Assembly (NCBI GenBank): GCA_947631865.1 | Contig: CANRNF010000001.1 | Coordinates: 1-64,000 of the forward strand | Source: an uncultured Oscillospiraceae bacterium | Lineage (GTDB): Bacteria; Bacillota; Clostridia; Oscillospirales; Oscillospiraceae | Reading direction: 5' to 3' | DNA length: 64,000 nucleotides | Shown here: positions 43,700 to 53,366 of the stretch, in pieces | Position numbering within the stretch: the first letter of the stretch is position 1 | Layout: every line of letters starts with the position of its first letter | Position numbers and translations under genes: made by a program | The notes under the pieces: model-generated | The model's input: only the letters and a program-made list of their open reading frames with translations | Told to the model about the DNA's origin: nothing | The model's database searches: none

Positions 43700-44784
43700 A
43701 CAAGATCAGCGTCATCATACCTGTCTACAAGGTGGAGAAGTATCTGCGCCAGTGCCTGGACAGCGTTATCGGCCAGACCTATGAGAACCTGGAGATCATC
43801 GTCATCGACGACGGTTCGCCTGACAACTGCGGGGCGATATGCGACGAGTATACGAAGGACACACGTGTCCAGGTCATCCACAAGCAAAACGGGGGACTGA
43901 GCGCCGCGCGCAACGATGGCATCGCCCGCGCCACCGGGGACTGGATTACATTCGTGGACTCGGATGACTGGCTGGACCCTGACTACTACGCCGGCTTCAT
44001 GGCTGAGCTGGCCGGGCCGGAGGTGGACATCCTCTGCGCCGCCGGCGCGGTCTATGAGTATGGAGACCGCCGGGTGCTCATGCGCAGCATCCCAGACCCG
44101 GGCGTGTTCTCCGGCAGGGCGGAAATGGATATGATGATGGCCAGGACGCTCACCAACAAGTATGATATGGAGGGCCCAAAGCGCGCCAAGCTGTTCGGCG
44201 CGCCCTGGGATAAGCTCTACAGGATGAGATTGATCCGCGCTCATTCGCTGCGGTTTGACACTTCCCTCAGCCCGGGCGAAGATATTCTTTTCAACTTCTG
44301 CGCCTTTGACTGTGCGTGTGCCGCCCAGGGCTGCACAGTGACCGGGTACCATTATCGCAGAACGATGTCAAGTTCGGCTACGCACCGGTTCAACCCCGAT
44401 TCTTCAAAGATACAGTATTCTTACATTGAGAAGCTGCACGCGCATATGCAGACCCGTGAAGAGGCTCCTGTCATCACCGACGCGATGGACGCGATGGCGA
44501 TCGCCACCTTTTCGTGGCTGCTTCGCTGCTATTATTTCCATCCGGATAACCAGAAAGGATATCGTCAAGTGGCAAAAGAGGTCAAGATGCTCAAGAAACA
44601 AGAATATATGCGTGAGGGGTATTCTGACCACCGGAATCCCTGGCTGACAAAGAAACAAGTGTTTCTGGTGAAACTGATGCGTCTGCCATGGATCTGGCCC
44701 CTGAAGATCGCTACCCGCGTCCAGGCGAGCGAATGGATGCAGCGGGCAAGCGTGTCCGGGGACAGACTGCGTTGCAATGCTTAA
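43696..44784 (+). CDS. Glycosyltransferase family 2, copy A
   Basis: A 362-residue GT-A enzyme. The N-terminal ~110 residues hold ISVIIPVYKVEKYLRQ, IIVIDDGSPDNCG and the DxD in FVDSDDW (~residue 92); the rest is an acceptor-binding helical region (GEDILFNFCAFD contains the usual ED motif). The ATG at 43696 overlaps the GT9 stop. The first ~265 bases are almost repeated at the start of the next gene, indicating duplication. It adds one sugar to the growing repeat unit; donor and acceptor are unknown. Confidence 0.88.
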   Translation: MNKISVIIPVYKVEKYLRQCLDSVIGQTYENLEIIVIDDGSPDNCGAICDEYTKDTRVQVIHKQNGGLSAARNDGIARATGDWITFVDSDDWLDPDYYAGFMAELAGPEVDILCAAGAVYEYGDRRVLMRSIPDPGVFSGRAEMDMMMARTLTNKYDMEGPKRAKLFGAPWDKLYRMRLIRAHSLRFDTSLSPGEDILFNFCAFDCACAAQGCTVTGYHYRRTMSSSATHRFNPDSSKIQYSYIEKLHAHMQTREEAPVITDAMDAMAIATFSWLLRCYYFHPDNQKGYRQVAKEVKMLKKQEYMREGYSDHRNPWLTKKQVFLVKLMRLPWIWPLKIATRVQASEWMQRASVSGDRLRCNA

Positions 44785-44795
44785 GGAGAAGAAAT

Positions 44796-45848
44796 GTGAA
44801 CAAGATCAGCGTCATCATACCCGTATACAAGGTGGAGCCATATCTGAGGCAATGCTTGGACAGCGTTGTCGGGCAGACCTATAAAAACCTGGAGATCATC
44901 GTCATCGACGACGGCTCGCCGGACGGCTGCGGGGCGATATGCGACGAGTACGCCCGGAAAGACGCCCGCGTTCAGGTCATCCACAAGGAAAACGAGGGTC
45001 TATGTGCCGCGCGGAACGACGGCGTTGCCCGGGCCACCGGGGATTGGATCGCGTTCGTAGATTCGGATGATTGGTGCGAGCCGGATATGTATGAGCAGGC
45101 CGTGAACGCTCTGGTGGACGGCGTGGATATACTCATGTTCAGTTCTTTTACTAATACCGGCGATAAGCAGACAGTTGTTCCGGCTTTTGCCCAAGAGTTT
45201 ACGACGGATGACGCTGAGCTGATCAAACACATGCAGGTGGCGACGATCAACAAGTATTATACGCCGCTGGAATCCAGCTTCGCCCCGGGGTGCCCGTGGA
45301 ACCGCCTTTTTCGGGCGGAGCTTATTCACGATCACGCCATCACTTACCCAGCCGGGGTGCGGGCGGGAGAGGATGGCATTTTCAACCTGCGTGTATTTCA
45401 ATTTACAAAAAAGATAAAATTCATCGATGTCCCGCTGTACCACTATCGCTACAACGAAAACTCGATCACCAACAAATACACACCTGACCGGCCTGAGATC
45501 GACCATCGCTTGTTTGAGGAGTTGTTCTCTATTGGACAGGAGTATGGGCTGTCCGAGGAGTATTTTCAGGCGCTCAACAATATGATCGTCGATTATACGG
45601 CCCAATGCGGGCAGAGATGCTTCTTCCATCCCCGGGCCGAGGGCAGCCTGACCCAAAAACTCAAAAGGGCGAATGAGGTCCTGCATTCGGAGCCTGTCTA
45701 CCACGCGCTGGATGTGGCGGACAGAAGCAAGCTGGGCAAGAAGGCAAAGGTGCTCACACTGAGCCGGCATCACAACGTACTGATCCTGTACGCGGTGACG
45801 CGGGCCGCACAGATACTGAAATACAACAGGTTAGGGCGCAAAGCATAG
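44796..45848 (+). CDS. Glycosyltransferase family 2, copy B
   Basis: A 350-residue paralogue of the preceding gene: ISVIIPVYKVEPYLRQ, IIVIDDGSPDGCG, FVDSDDW and, in the acceptor region, AGEDGIFNLRVF. The N-terminal third is nearly identical to copy A while the C-terminal two thirds differ, as expected if only the donor part was duplicated or if it was formed by recombination. GTG 44796 is the start, seven bases after AAGGAGA; the ATG at 44794 is out of frame. It ends four bases before the flippase gene. Confidence 0.88.
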   Translation: MNKISVIIPVYKVEPYLRQCLDSVVGQTYKNLEIIVIDDGSPDGCGAICDEYARKDARVQVIHKENEGLCAARNDGVARATGDWIAFVDSDDWCEPDMYEQAVNALVDGVDILMFSSFTNTGDKQTVVPAFAQEFTTDDAELIKHMQVATINKYYTPLESSFAPGCPWNRLFRAELIHDHAITYPAGVRAGEDGIFNLRVFQFTKKIKFIDVPLYHYRYNENSITNKYTPDRPEIDHRLFEELFSIGQEYGLSEEYFQALNNMIVDYTAQCGQRCFFHPRAEGSLTQKLKRANEVLHSEPVYHALDVADRSKLGKKAKVLTLSRHHNVLILYAVTRAAQILKYNRLGRKA

Positions 45849-45851
45849 ATC

Positions 45852-47321
45852 ATGGACAGAAGCGGAAGATCGGGATCCCTTCTTCAAAACTACATATTCA
45901 ATTCTCTCAAAACGTTCTCGGGCCTGCTTTTCCCGCTTATCACGTTCACCTATTCCGCCCGTATCCTCGGGCAGGAGGGGATAGGCCAGGTCAACTTCGC
46001 CAAGTCGATCGTCTCCTACTTTACGATGCTCGCGATGCTGGGCATGAGCCAGTACGGCACGCGGGAGGCGGCAAAGATCCGCGACGACCGGGCGGCGCTG
46101 AGCCAGTATGCCCGGGAGATGCTGCTGATCAACGGCTGCACGACAGCCGCCGCCTATGTGCTGCTGGCTGTGGCCGCGGTGTCGATCCCGAAGCTGGGAG
46201 ACTATAAGCTGCTGCTGGTAGTGTGCTGCCCGGCCGTGCTGCTGCAGGGCATGGGCATGGAGTGGCTCTATCAGGCGCTGGAGGAATACCGATACATCGC
46301 CGTGCGCTCCATGCTCTTTCAGGCTGTGGCGCTGGCGGCGATGTTCGTTTTTGTCCGGCGGCCGGAGGATGTGATCCCTTATGCGTTCATCAATATGTGT
46401 GCGACCTCCGGTTCCTATCTGTTGAATTTTTGGAACGCGCGCAAGTATGTGGATCTGCGTCCGGCGGGCCGTCTGCAAATAAAAAAGCATTTACGGCCGC
46501 TGATCTGGCTTTTCGCGATGAGCGTTTCCATCGAGCTGTACACAGTTCTTGACAGCACCATGCTTGGGTTTCTTCAAAACGACGCAGCTGTCGGACGGTA
46601 TACCGCTGCGGTCAAGGTGAACAGGATCGTCAATTCGCTCATCACCGCCGTGGGCGTCATCCTGATCCCGCGCCTTTCCTATTACATAGGCCACAGCGAG
46701 ATGGATAAGGTCAGACTGCTGGTGAAAAAGGCTTATAACTACGTTTTTCTCCTCTCCGTCCCCGCCGCTCTGGGCCTTTTCATGCTCAGCGACGAGATCA
46801 TCCGCCTGTTCAGCGGAAGCGGCTTCGCCTCTGCCGGCCTGACGATGCGGCTGCTTACGCCCATCGTGCTGGTGATCCCCTTCAGCGTCGTGACGAACAC
46901 CCAGACATTCGTACCGATGGGAAAGGAAAAACTTATCCTGATCTCCACGCTGACAGGCGCGGTCACCAATTTCACCTGTAATCTGCTGCTGATCCCGCGC
47001 TTCGCGGAAAACGGCGCAGCAGTCGCGACCGTAGTGGCAGAGACATGTGTTGCAGGCGTCTGCTTTTTCAACGCCGCAAGATATTTCCCCATGGCCGAGA
47101 TCTTCCGGGGGCATTGGCAGTATTGGCTCGCGGCCCTGCCCATTTTACCTATCGGGGTGCTGCTGAGGGGCTGCCTGACGAATGACATCGTGCGTGTGGC
47201 CACAACGGTCGCGCTGTCGGCGGGGTGTTATTTTGCGGCCCTCGCCTGCCTGAAAAACGAGTACTTTATGGAAGCGCTGGGCAAGGTGCGGGACTGGCTG
47301 GAGAAAAAACGCCGGAAGTGA
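45852..47321 (+). CDS. wzx: Repeat-unit flippase (Wzx)
   Basis: A 489-residue MATE/PST-type transporter with about 12-14 hydrophobic segments. The N-terminal NYIFNSLKTFSGLLFPLITFTY followed by RILGQEGIGQVNFAKSIVSYF is characteristic of Wzx in Gram-positive capsule loci. It moves lipid-linked repeat units from the inner to the outer face of the membrane for Wzy. The ATG at 45852 is four bases after the GT2 gene. Together with wzy and the initiating transferase it defines a Wzx/Wzy-dependent pathway. No chain-length or kinase pair (Wzd/Wze) is in the window. Confidence 0.9.
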   Translation: MDRSGRSGSLLQNYIFNSLKTFSGLLFPLITFTYSARILGQEGIGQVNFAKSIVSYFTMLAMLGMSQYGTREAAKIRDDRAALSQYAREMLLINGCTTAAAYVLLAVAAVSIPKLGDYKLLLVVCCPAVLLQGMGMEWLYQALEEYRYIAVRSMLFQAVALAAMFVFVRRPEDVIPYAFINMCATSGSYLLNFWNARKYVDLRPAGRLQIKKHLRPLIWLFAMSVSIELYTVLDSTMLGFLQNDAAVGRYTAAVKVNRIVNSLITAVGVILIPRLSYYIGHSEMDKVRLLVKKAYNYVFLLSVPAALGLFMLSDEIIRLFSGSGFASAGLTMRLLTPIVLVIPFSVVTNTQTFVPMGKEKLILISTLTGAVTNFTCNLLLIPRFAENGAAVATVVAETCVAGVCFFNAARYFPMAEIFRGHWQYWLAALPILPIGVLLRGCLTNDIVRVATTVALSAGCYFAALACLKNEYFMEALGKVRDWLEKKRRK

Positions 47322-47349
47322 CCCTTGATATTGAAACAGGAGAACCAAA

Positions 47350-48471
47350 ATGAAGTTTGACTACCTTATCGTGGGCGCCGGATTATTCGGTGCGGTATTC
47401 GCCGAGCGGGCGAAGAGCGCCGGGAAGAAGTGCCTGGTCATCGACCGGAGGGACCATATAGCCGGAAACGTGTATACATATGGGCAGGCCGGTATCAACG
47501 TGCACAAATACGGTCCCCATATCTTCCATACCAATGATACCGAGGTGTGGGAGTACGCGAGCCGGTTCACGAAGTTTTATAACTTTAAGCTGGGGACCAT
47601 CGCCAACTACAAGGGGGAGATCTACTCCCTGCCCTTCAATATGTATACCTTCAACCGGATGTGGGGCGTGCTGACGCCGGAGGAGGCAGAAGCGAAGATC
47701 GCTGCCCAGCGGGAGGCCGCCGGTATCACCGAGCCGAAAAACCTGGAGGAGCAGGCCATCTCCCTGGTGGGGACGGATATCTACGAGAAACTGATAAAGG
47801 GCTACACGGAAAAGCAGTGGGGCCGGCCGTGCAAAGAACTGCCAGCGTTCATCATCAAGCGGCTGCCGGTGCGGTTCACCTACGACAACAACTACTTCAA
47901 CGCCCTGTACCAGGGCATCCCAGTGGGCGGCTATACCCAGATGGTGGCCAATATGCTGGAGGGCATAGAGGTGCGTCTGGGCGTGGACTACCTGGAGCAC
48001 AAGGCGGAGCTGGACGCCCTTGCGGAGAAGGTGGTGTACACCGGACCCATTGACGCCTACTTTGGCTATAGGCTTGGCGCGTTGGAATACCGCTCTGTGC
48101 GGTTCGAGGTGGAAGAACTGGACAAGCCCAGCTACCAAGGCAACGCTATAGTGAACTACACGGACCGGGACACGCCGTACACGCGGATCATCGAGCACAA
48201 GTGGTTCGAACAGGGAAGCGGCGATGCGGGAAAGACGGTGATCAGCCGGGAGTACAGCGCGGAGTGGAAACCTGGGGACGAGCCCTATTATCCGGTAAAC
48301 GACGAGAAGAACGGGGCGCTGTATCAGAAGTACAAGGACCTGGCGGAGCAGGAGCCTAACGTACTCTTCGGCGGCCGTCTGGGAGAGTATAAATACTACG
48401 ACATGGACCAGGTCATCCGCGCCGCGCTGAAACAGTGGGAAAACAGCCGCGTCCCTGCGGGCACAGAGTAA
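47350..48471 (+). CDS. glf: UDP-galactopyranose mutase
   Basis: A 373-residue FAD enzyme that ring-contracts UDP-galactopyranose to UDP-galactofuranose. The FAD motif YLIVGAGLFGAVFAERA is at the N terminus, NVYTYGQAGINVHKYGPHIFHT is the diagnostic Glf region, and KGYTEKQWGRP and the C-terminal GRLGEYKYYDMDQVI are typical. It uses the GalE product, so the polysaccharide should contain galactofuranose. A decayed second copy lies at 63690. AGGAG precedes the ATG at 47350. Confidence 0.95.
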   Translation: MKFDYLIVGAGLFGAVFAERAKSAGKKCLVIDRRDHIAGNVYTYGQAGINVHKYGPHIFHTNDTEVWEYASRFTKFYNFKLGTIANYKGEIYSLPFNMYTFNRMWGVLTPEEAEAKIAAQREAAGITEPKNLEEQAISLVGTDIYEKLIKGYTEKQWGRPCKELPAFIIKRLPVRFTYDNNYFNALYQGIPVGGYTQMVANMLEGIEVRLGVDYLEHKAELDALAEKVVYTGPIDAYFGYRLGALEYRSVRFEVEELDKPSYQGNAIVNYTDRDTPYTRIIEHKWFEQGSGDAGKTVISREYSAEWKPGDEPYYPVNDEKNGALYQKYKDLAEQEPNVLFGGRLGEYKYYDMDQVIRAALKQWENSRVPAGTE

Positions 48472-48494
48472 ACGAAAAAGGAGAGATACGAGAG

Positions 48495-49413
48495 ATGGGC
48501 ATGGAAAAAATATCTGCTTTATATGAGAAAAAGAAGGCTGTATTCATTGGGTACTGTAAAGAGCATAAAGTGCTGATGAAGGCGATGACGCCTGTACGAT
48601 CCTTGTGGCAGAAGATCGGGTTTGGGCGTTATTTGCATGATATCAATCCAGAGACCAGGAAGATGGAGCAGGATAAGCATGAGAGATATCTTCGCTCAGA
48701 CGATCAGCACAAGGAAGAGATCAACAGGCTCTTTGATATGCTGGAGGATGATCTGTCCCGTTATACACTGGAGAAGGTGTTGGCTTATCGCCAGTCGTGG
48801 GACAAAACCGTGCTGACGGATATTATTTCATACCCTCCCTATTTTCAGAAAGATATCTTTGGCCCGGTAAAGGACGAGGTGTTTGTGGATGGAGGAGCGT
48901 ATATTGGCGATACCATCGAAAGCTTCGTAAATGAGTTCGGGGGGGTACAAAAAAATATATGCTTGGGAACCTGATACCGCAAATCTGGTTGCGTTAAGAA
49001 AGAATACCCGCAAATACAGCGATATCGTCTGTGTTCCATATGGTCTTTGGAGCGGGAGGACCACGCTGTGCTTTTCATCAAGAGGCTATAGGGTGTCTGA
49101 GATATCCATGGTCGTTGAAGGGGGCGGTGCGGACACAGATATGATAGAGGTGGACAGCATCGACAATGTCTGCCGTAGTGATAAAGTGACCTTTATTAAA
49201 ATGGATATCGAGGGAAGCGAACAGGCTGCCCTGGAGGGAGCCATTGACGTGATCAAACGGGACAAGCCCCGCCTGGCGATCTGCATCTACCATAAGCCGG
49301 AGGATCTGTTTGAGATACCATTTTGGATCAAGGAAACAGTACCGGAGTATAAACTGTATATGCGGCATCACAGCGATTTTATCGCGGATACAGTGATCTA
49401 TGCGACTGTATAG
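48495..49413 (+). CDS. FkbM-family methyltransferase, frameshifted at G7 (phase OFF)
   Basis: Starts MGMEKISALYEKK and runs to VFVDGGAYIGDTIESFVNEFGG, the first SAM motif, where a G7 tract (48939-48945) shifts the frame and a stop follows at 48974. The correct continuation (YKKIYAWEPDTANLV, IKMDIEGSEQAAL, ETV-like end DTVIYATV) is in the +1 frame. G6 or G9 restores a ~305-residue enzyme. It is a paralogue of the gene at 35463; both probably methylate the polysaccharide and both are OFF here. The ATG at 48495 follows AAAGGAG. Confidence 0.87.
48939..48945 (+). repeat. G7 tract in the second FkbM gene
   Basis: Seven G followed by TACAAAAAAA, inside SAM motif I. The present length is out of frame. 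Confidence 0.88.
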
Positions 49414-49461
49414 ACTCGCAATGGCGGCGCAAGGATAAGGCGCCGATGAAGGAGTATGGAT

Positions 49462-50907
49462 ATGAATCTGTTAAACCGGATACATAAAAAGAGTATACTT
49501 GTCATCGGCGATGTGATGCTGGATACCTATTACACCGGCGAGGTCAGACGCATATCGCCGGAGGCGCCGGTTCCGGTGTTCCGGAAGCTGGCGGAGCGGA
49601 GCGTGCCGGGGGGCGCGGCCAATGTTGCGGCGAACCTGGCGGCGGCGAACCAGTCTGTGAGCATCCTCTCCGTGATCGGAGAGGACGCGGCGGGGGCGCA
49701 ACTCGTGACCCGGCTTTCCCGGACAGGGATCGATACCGCGATGCTTGTCCCTCTGAAGGAGTGCACGACGGAAAAGGTACGGTTCATCGCCGAGAACAAC
49801 CAGCAGGTCATGCGTCTGGACAACGAGGTCATTGATGAGATCGACAATGAGACCCGTGACAGATTGCTTGGAATTCTTAGAGAACGAGTCGATGCTTTCG
49901 ATACTATCGTTATTTCTGACTATGGAAAAGGACTGCTGACGGAGTCATTCACTCAGGGAGTTATTCGGCTTGCGAAAAAGCACGGGAAACGCACGCTTAT
50001 AGATGTAAAGGGGAATAATGCGGCCAAGTACGCCGGGGCGTTTCTTATAAAACCAAATATGTCGGAACTGCGGGACATGACAGGCCTGCCAGCAAAAACG
50101 GATGAGCAGATCGTGTCTGCATCCATCGTGCTGCAGGAGACCTGCGATGCCCAATACATACTCACCACATGTGGCGGTCGCGGCATGGTACTGGTTGGGG
50201 GGAAGCAGCCTGTCTTCGTGGCGGCTGACGATCACGAGGTCTTTGACGTCACGGGCGCAGGAGATACGGCGCTCGCCTATCTGGCGGCAGCTCTCGCCAA
50301 CGGTTTTTCTGTGCGCAAAGCCGTGGAAGTGTCAAATCACGCAGCAGGCCTCCAGGTCACGAAGGTCGGTACTGCGGCCATAGGGCTGCGGGAGGTCAGT
50401 GAGGCCATGTCAGGGGCCGGGGAGGACATGGTAAACAAGATGCTGGACAGGCGATCTGCGGCGAGACTTCGGGAACTGGCAACGGAGAAAAGGATCGTGT
50501 TCACCAACGGCTGCTTCGATATCCTCCATGTAGGGCATATCCGCTATCTGCGCCAGGCGGCGGCCCTGGGGGACATGCTGGTGGTAGGCCTGAACAGCGA
50601 CGCGTCTGTGCGAAGGCTGAAGGGCGAGGGGCGGCCGGTCAACTCCGAGAACGACCGAGCGGAACTTCTGGCGTCGCTGGAGTTTGTGGACTATATAGTG
50701 GTCTTTGAGGAGGACACGCCCTATGAGCTCATCAAACAGATCCAGCCCGATGTTCTGGTGAAGGGCGGGGATTACGCCCCAGAGGATGTCGTGGGCAGGG
50801 ACATCGTGGAGGCCCGGGGCGGAAAGCTGGTTCTGATAGATTTTGTGGAAGGCAAGTCCACAACCGGGATCATCCATCGGATAAGGAGTGGGGAAGAGGA
50901 TGAATGA
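49462..50907 (+). CDS. hldE: Bifunctional heptose kinase / adenylyltransferase (HldE)
   Basis: Residues ~1-315 form a PfkB-type kinase that phosphorylates D-glycero-D-manno-heptose 7-phosphate at C1 ([22 protein letters not shown], catalytic VTGAGDT). Residues ~345-480 form the nucleotidyltransferase ([17 protein letters not shown], the HxGH motif) that makes ADP-heptose. The ATG at 49462 is preferred to 49456 because AAGGAG lies seven bases before it. It overlaps gmhA by eight bases. The fused form is common in Proteobacteria and less so in Firmicutes. Confidence 0.95.
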   Translation: MNLLNRIHKKSILVIGDVMLDTYYTGEVRRISPEAPVPVFRKLAERSVPGGAANVAANLAAANQSVSILSVIGEDAAGAQLVTRLSRTGIDTAMLVPLKECTTEKVRFIAENNQQVMRLDNEVIDEIDNETRDRLLGILRERVDAFDTIVISDYGKGLLTESFTQGVIRLAKKHGKRTLIDVKGNNAAKYAGAFLIKPNMSELRDMTGLPAKTDEQIVSASIVLQETCDAQYILTTCGGRGMVLVGGKQPVFVAADDHEVFDVTGAGDTALAYLAAALANGFSVRKAVEVSNHAAGLQVTKVGTAAIGLREVSEAMSGAGEDMVNKMLDRRSAARLRELATEKRIVFTNGCFDILHVGHIRYLRQAAALGDMLVVGLNSDASVRRLKGEGRPVNSENDRAELLASLEFVDYIVVFEEDTPYELIKQIQPDVLVKGGDYAPEDVVGRDIVEARGGKLVLIDFVEGKSTTGIIHRIRSGEEDE

Positions 50908-51481
50908 GTTGATCTGTGAGAGGCTTCGTGACAGCATTGATCTGAAAAGGAGCCTTTTGCAGGATAATGTCCTGCTGGGGACTGTATCCGCGCTGGCGGA
51001 CGAGATCGTGAAGTGTTTGAAAAAAGGCGGGAAGCTTGTTCTGTGCGGCAATGGTGGATCTGCCTCTGACGCGATGCATTTTGCCGGGGAGATAGTGGGT
51101 CGGTTCCAGAAGGAGCGGGAGCCATGGCCGGCAGTGGTACTGAACGCGGACGTGGCGGCGATGACGTCCATAGCCAACGATTACGGCTATGATGAGGTGT
51201 TTGCCCGGCAGGCAATGGGATGTCTAAGAGCTGGCGACGTCTTTATCGGGATCAGTACCAGCGGGAACTCGGAAAATGTGCGCCGGGCCGCGGTGGAAGC
51301 CAGGGATAAGGGCGCCGTGACCGCGGCGCTTCTTGGCCGGGACGGAGGAAAGATCGGGAAGTTCGTGGATCATCCGATCATAGTGCGCAGCGATGTGACG
51401 GCCAGGGTGCAGGAGTGTCATATCACGCTGATCCATATCCTCTGCGAGCTGGTGGAAAGCGAGATGGCAAGCCATGAATAG
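50900..51481 (+). CDS. gmhA: Sedoheptulose 7-phosphate isomerase (GmhA)
   Basis: A 193-residue SIS-domain isomerase that turns sedoheptulose 7-phosphate into D-glycero-D-manno-heptose 7-phosphate, the first dedicated step to ADP-heptose. It shows [21 protein letters not shown] (substrate and metal site), [11 protein letters not shown] and the late [16 protein letters not shown]. The ATG at 50900 overlaps the hldE stop; the ORF track start at 50888 (GTG) lacks support. It overlaps gmhB by eight bases, making a tight three-gene unit. Confidence 0.95.
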   Translation: MNELICERLRDSIDLKRSLLQDNVLLGTVSALADEIVKCLKKGGKLVLCGNGGSASDAMHFAGEIVGRFQKEREPWPAVVLNADVAAMTSIANDYGYDEVFARQAMGCLRAGDVFIGISTSGNSENVRRAAVEARDKGAVTAALLGRDGGKIGKFVDHPIIVRSDVTARVQECHITLIHILCELVESEMASHE

Positions 51482-51926
51482 GGCTGCATTTTTCGATCGG
51501 GACGGGACCATCAATGTGGATATCGGGTATCTGCATAGGCCGGAGGACGTTGCATTCATTGAGGGCGTGCCGGAACTGATCCGTAAGTACAACGATGAAG
51601 GCTATCTTGTAATAGTGATCACCAACCAGTCTGGTATCGCCCGGGGAATGTTTACGGAAGAGGACATGCACCGGGTCCATACGGCCATGAACGAGCGGCT
51701 GCAAAAGGAATACGGCGCGCATATCGATGCATTTTATTTCTGTCCCCATTTGCCAGAGATCACAGGAGAGTGTGAGTGCCGGAAACCAAAGCCAGGGCTT
51801 TTTTTACGGGCGATAAAAGATAATGATATCGATCCTGCGCAAAGTGTGTCCTATGGCGATTCGGAGCGCGACGAGATCGCCTCCAATGCTGCAGGGATCA
51901 GGAGATTTCGGTATATCCATGGTTAA
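51474..51926 (+). CDS. gmhB: Heptose 1,7-bisphosphate 7-phosphatase (GmhB)
   Basis: A 150-residue HAD phosphatase. The nucleophile motif is FFDRDGTIN, motif II is ITNQSGIARG, and the zinc loop shows CPHLPEITGECECRKPKPG (four Cys/His ligands), diagnostic of GmhB. It removes the C7 phosphate so HldE can attach AMP. At 150 residues it is a little shorter than the usual ~180, ending at RRFRYIHG soon after the last motif. It completes the ADP-heptose set; the epimerase HldD is absent from the window. Confidence 0.9.
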   Translation: MNRAAFFDRDGTINVDIGYLHRPEDVAFIEGVPELIRKYNDEGYLVIVITNQSGIARGMFTEEDMHRVHTAMNERLQKEYGAHIDAFYFCPHLPEITGECECRKPKPGLFLRAIKDNDIDPAQSVSYGDSERDEIASNAAGIRRFRYIHG

Positions 51927-51964
51927 ATGCATATATTTATCTTTCCGTTCCACCGTTGATACAT

Positions 51965-52014
51965 ACATTATGTGGTTTATGTTACTGTGGCAGACTCGAG
52001 TTATCCGAGTCTGC
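51965..52014. other. Inversion half-site and hairpin in a relic region
   Basis: ACATTATGTGGT (51965-51976) equals the right half of inversion site 2. It is followed by a hairpin GCAGACTCG/CGAGTCTGC (51990-52014) without a T run. This ~400-base gap between gmhB and the SGNH gene otherwise holds only gene scraps. Confidence 0.6.
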
Positions 52015-52041
52015 CCGCTTTGCGGCTAGCAAGGCAAAGAA

Positions 52042-52137
52042 ATGATCCAGACAGAATACCGCCGTTTGGTGGAGGTGGCCGAGGCAGAGGGAGACAGGCG
52101 CCTGGTCATGCTGGTGCAGACGATCTGCGCCACCGGT
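52042..52137 (+). pseudogene. Fragment of a promoter-invertase gene
   Basis: Encodes IQTEYRRLVEVAEAEGDR and LVMLVQTICATG, matching residues ~105-137 of the recombinase at 27225 and leaving off just before its catalytic Arg. Both ends are lost. With the half-site nearby it is the relic of a third inversion module. Confidence 0.88.
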
Positions 52138-52196
52138 AGTACTCTCCCAGCCGGGGAGAATCCCGCGTGAGCGGAGCGTTTTGAAGTGGATCTGTC

Positions 52197-52280
52197 ATGA
52201 AAGAACTGGAATATAGATCCATCGTTTGCAAGGGACGAAAATGCACGCCAGGACTTGACAAGAAGGCGGCTGGGGGGTAA
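52197..52280 (+). pseudogene. Relic of an fkbH-like gene start with G6 tract
   Basis: ATGAAAGAACTGGAATAT encodes MKELEY, the same start as the FkbH-like gene at 53363. The small frame then diverges and stops after 27 codons at a G6 tract followed by TAA (52272-52280). The distance from ATG to the G tract (75 bases) nearly equals that in the real gene (77). It looks like a leftover of the fkbH 5' end from before the SGNH gene was inserted. Confidence 0.5.
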
Positions 52281-52334
52281 AATCGACCAAGATTCGATTA
52301 AAATAGGTCATTGTACGTATTTTAGTTAAGATGA

Positions 52335-53366
52335 ATGAAGGATCATACTATTATGGCTAGAGGGCTGAGATCTATACTTGTTAAATCACTGGCATTTGTT
52401 ATTCCTTTGATCGTTTGTTCGATCCTTACTAACATACTCATGACAAAAGATCCAATGCGCTATTTTGATGGAGAATACCCATGGTATCGGGAGAACGGGG
52501 AATACGCGGAAGGGCACGAGGATTATTGTCGTGTGCTGATAATGGGAGATTCTGTCTCAAAATCAGCGTGGCTACCCTCAGAACTGTCAGAAGATACATA
52601 TAATTTCGCTATTGGCGGCGCATCACCCATAGAGGAGTATTACTGCCTGAGTGAATATCTGCAGAATAATGATGCGCCGGAGTATCTGCTTTATTCGCAA
52701 ATGCCGAGCCACTTTATAGATGCAGAGTGTTTCTGGACCAGAGGCGTTTACTTTCATAGGATCGGTATGCCTCAGGTTTTAGATGTCTACAAGACGATTA
52801 AGAGTATTACAGGGGAAGTCGGTGAATCATTCAGCATAAAAAGAATTCTCGATATTCCTCTATACTATTCGTACTCACCTATCTATTATACTTCTGCTGT
52901 GCTCAAGGGAACGATCGCGGGCAGAGAGCAGACAAATAGAACAGCTTATCAGGATGTTATCGAGAACAAGGGACATATGTATTTTGGATCAAATAATGGT
53001 CAGAAGATCTGCGCATTTTCGATCGTTGACGGTGAGCACTTTCAGTGTGATGCATTGATCGATATCTATTTCAGAAGAATAATTGAACTCTGTGAAGATC
53101 ATGATATCAAATTTGTCTACCAAAGCTGTCCATTGTCAGAGATAACATATTCCGATATAGACAACATGATCATTCGTGAATATAACGCTTACATGGAAGC
53201 GCTGAAGGAGTCGTATCCTAATGCAGAGATCAATGCTGAGCTTTTTTACTACAGTGATGATCTGTTTAATGATGATGCTCATCTGTCTGAAGCAGGCGCT
53301 ACCAGGTTTTCTCGTGAAATGTGTGATAAATATGCCTATATATTTTGTGAGGAGTCCGACGCATGA
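52335..53366 (+). CDS. Membrane-anchored SGNH hydrolase-like protein (acyltransfer partner)
   Basis: A 343-residue protein with one N-terminal membrane segment (LAFVIPLIVCSILTNILM) and an outside SGNH-like domain: nucleophile region VLIMGDSVSKSAW (Ser ~residue 73), an Asn-containing GGASP, and the terminal Asp-His pair in NDDAHLSEAGATRF. DltD and AlgX-like proteins of this form work with MBOAT acyltransferases, and an MBOAT gene lies downstream. It overlaps the FkbH-like gene by ATGA. The start may be ATG 52335 or 52353; both keep the anchor. The DNA is AT-rich against its neighbours and flanked by a repeat of the fkbH start, so it was probably inserted. Confidence 0.75.
   Translation: MKDHTIMARGLRSILVKSLAFVIPLIVCSILTNILMTKDPMRYFDGEYPWYRENGEYAEGHEDYCRVLIMGDSVSKSAWLPSELSEDTYNFAIGGASPIEEYYCLSEYLQNNDAPEYLLYSQMPSHFIDAECFWTRGVYFHRIGMPQVLDVYKTIKSITGEVGESFSIKRILDIPLYYSYSPIYYTSAVLKGTIAGREQTNRTAYQDVIENKGHMYFGSNNGQKICAFSIVDGEHFQCDALIDIYFRRIIELCEDHDIKFVYQSCPLSEITYSDIDNMIIREYNAYMEALKESYPNAEINAELFYYSDDLFNDDAHLSEAGATRFSREMCDKYAYIFCEESDA

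Noticed and set aside
50194-50204. G6 run in hldE as a slippage site
   Set aside because: Six G without gene-breaking evidence; such short runs are expected in GC-rich DNA, and the gene is a core pathway enzyme.
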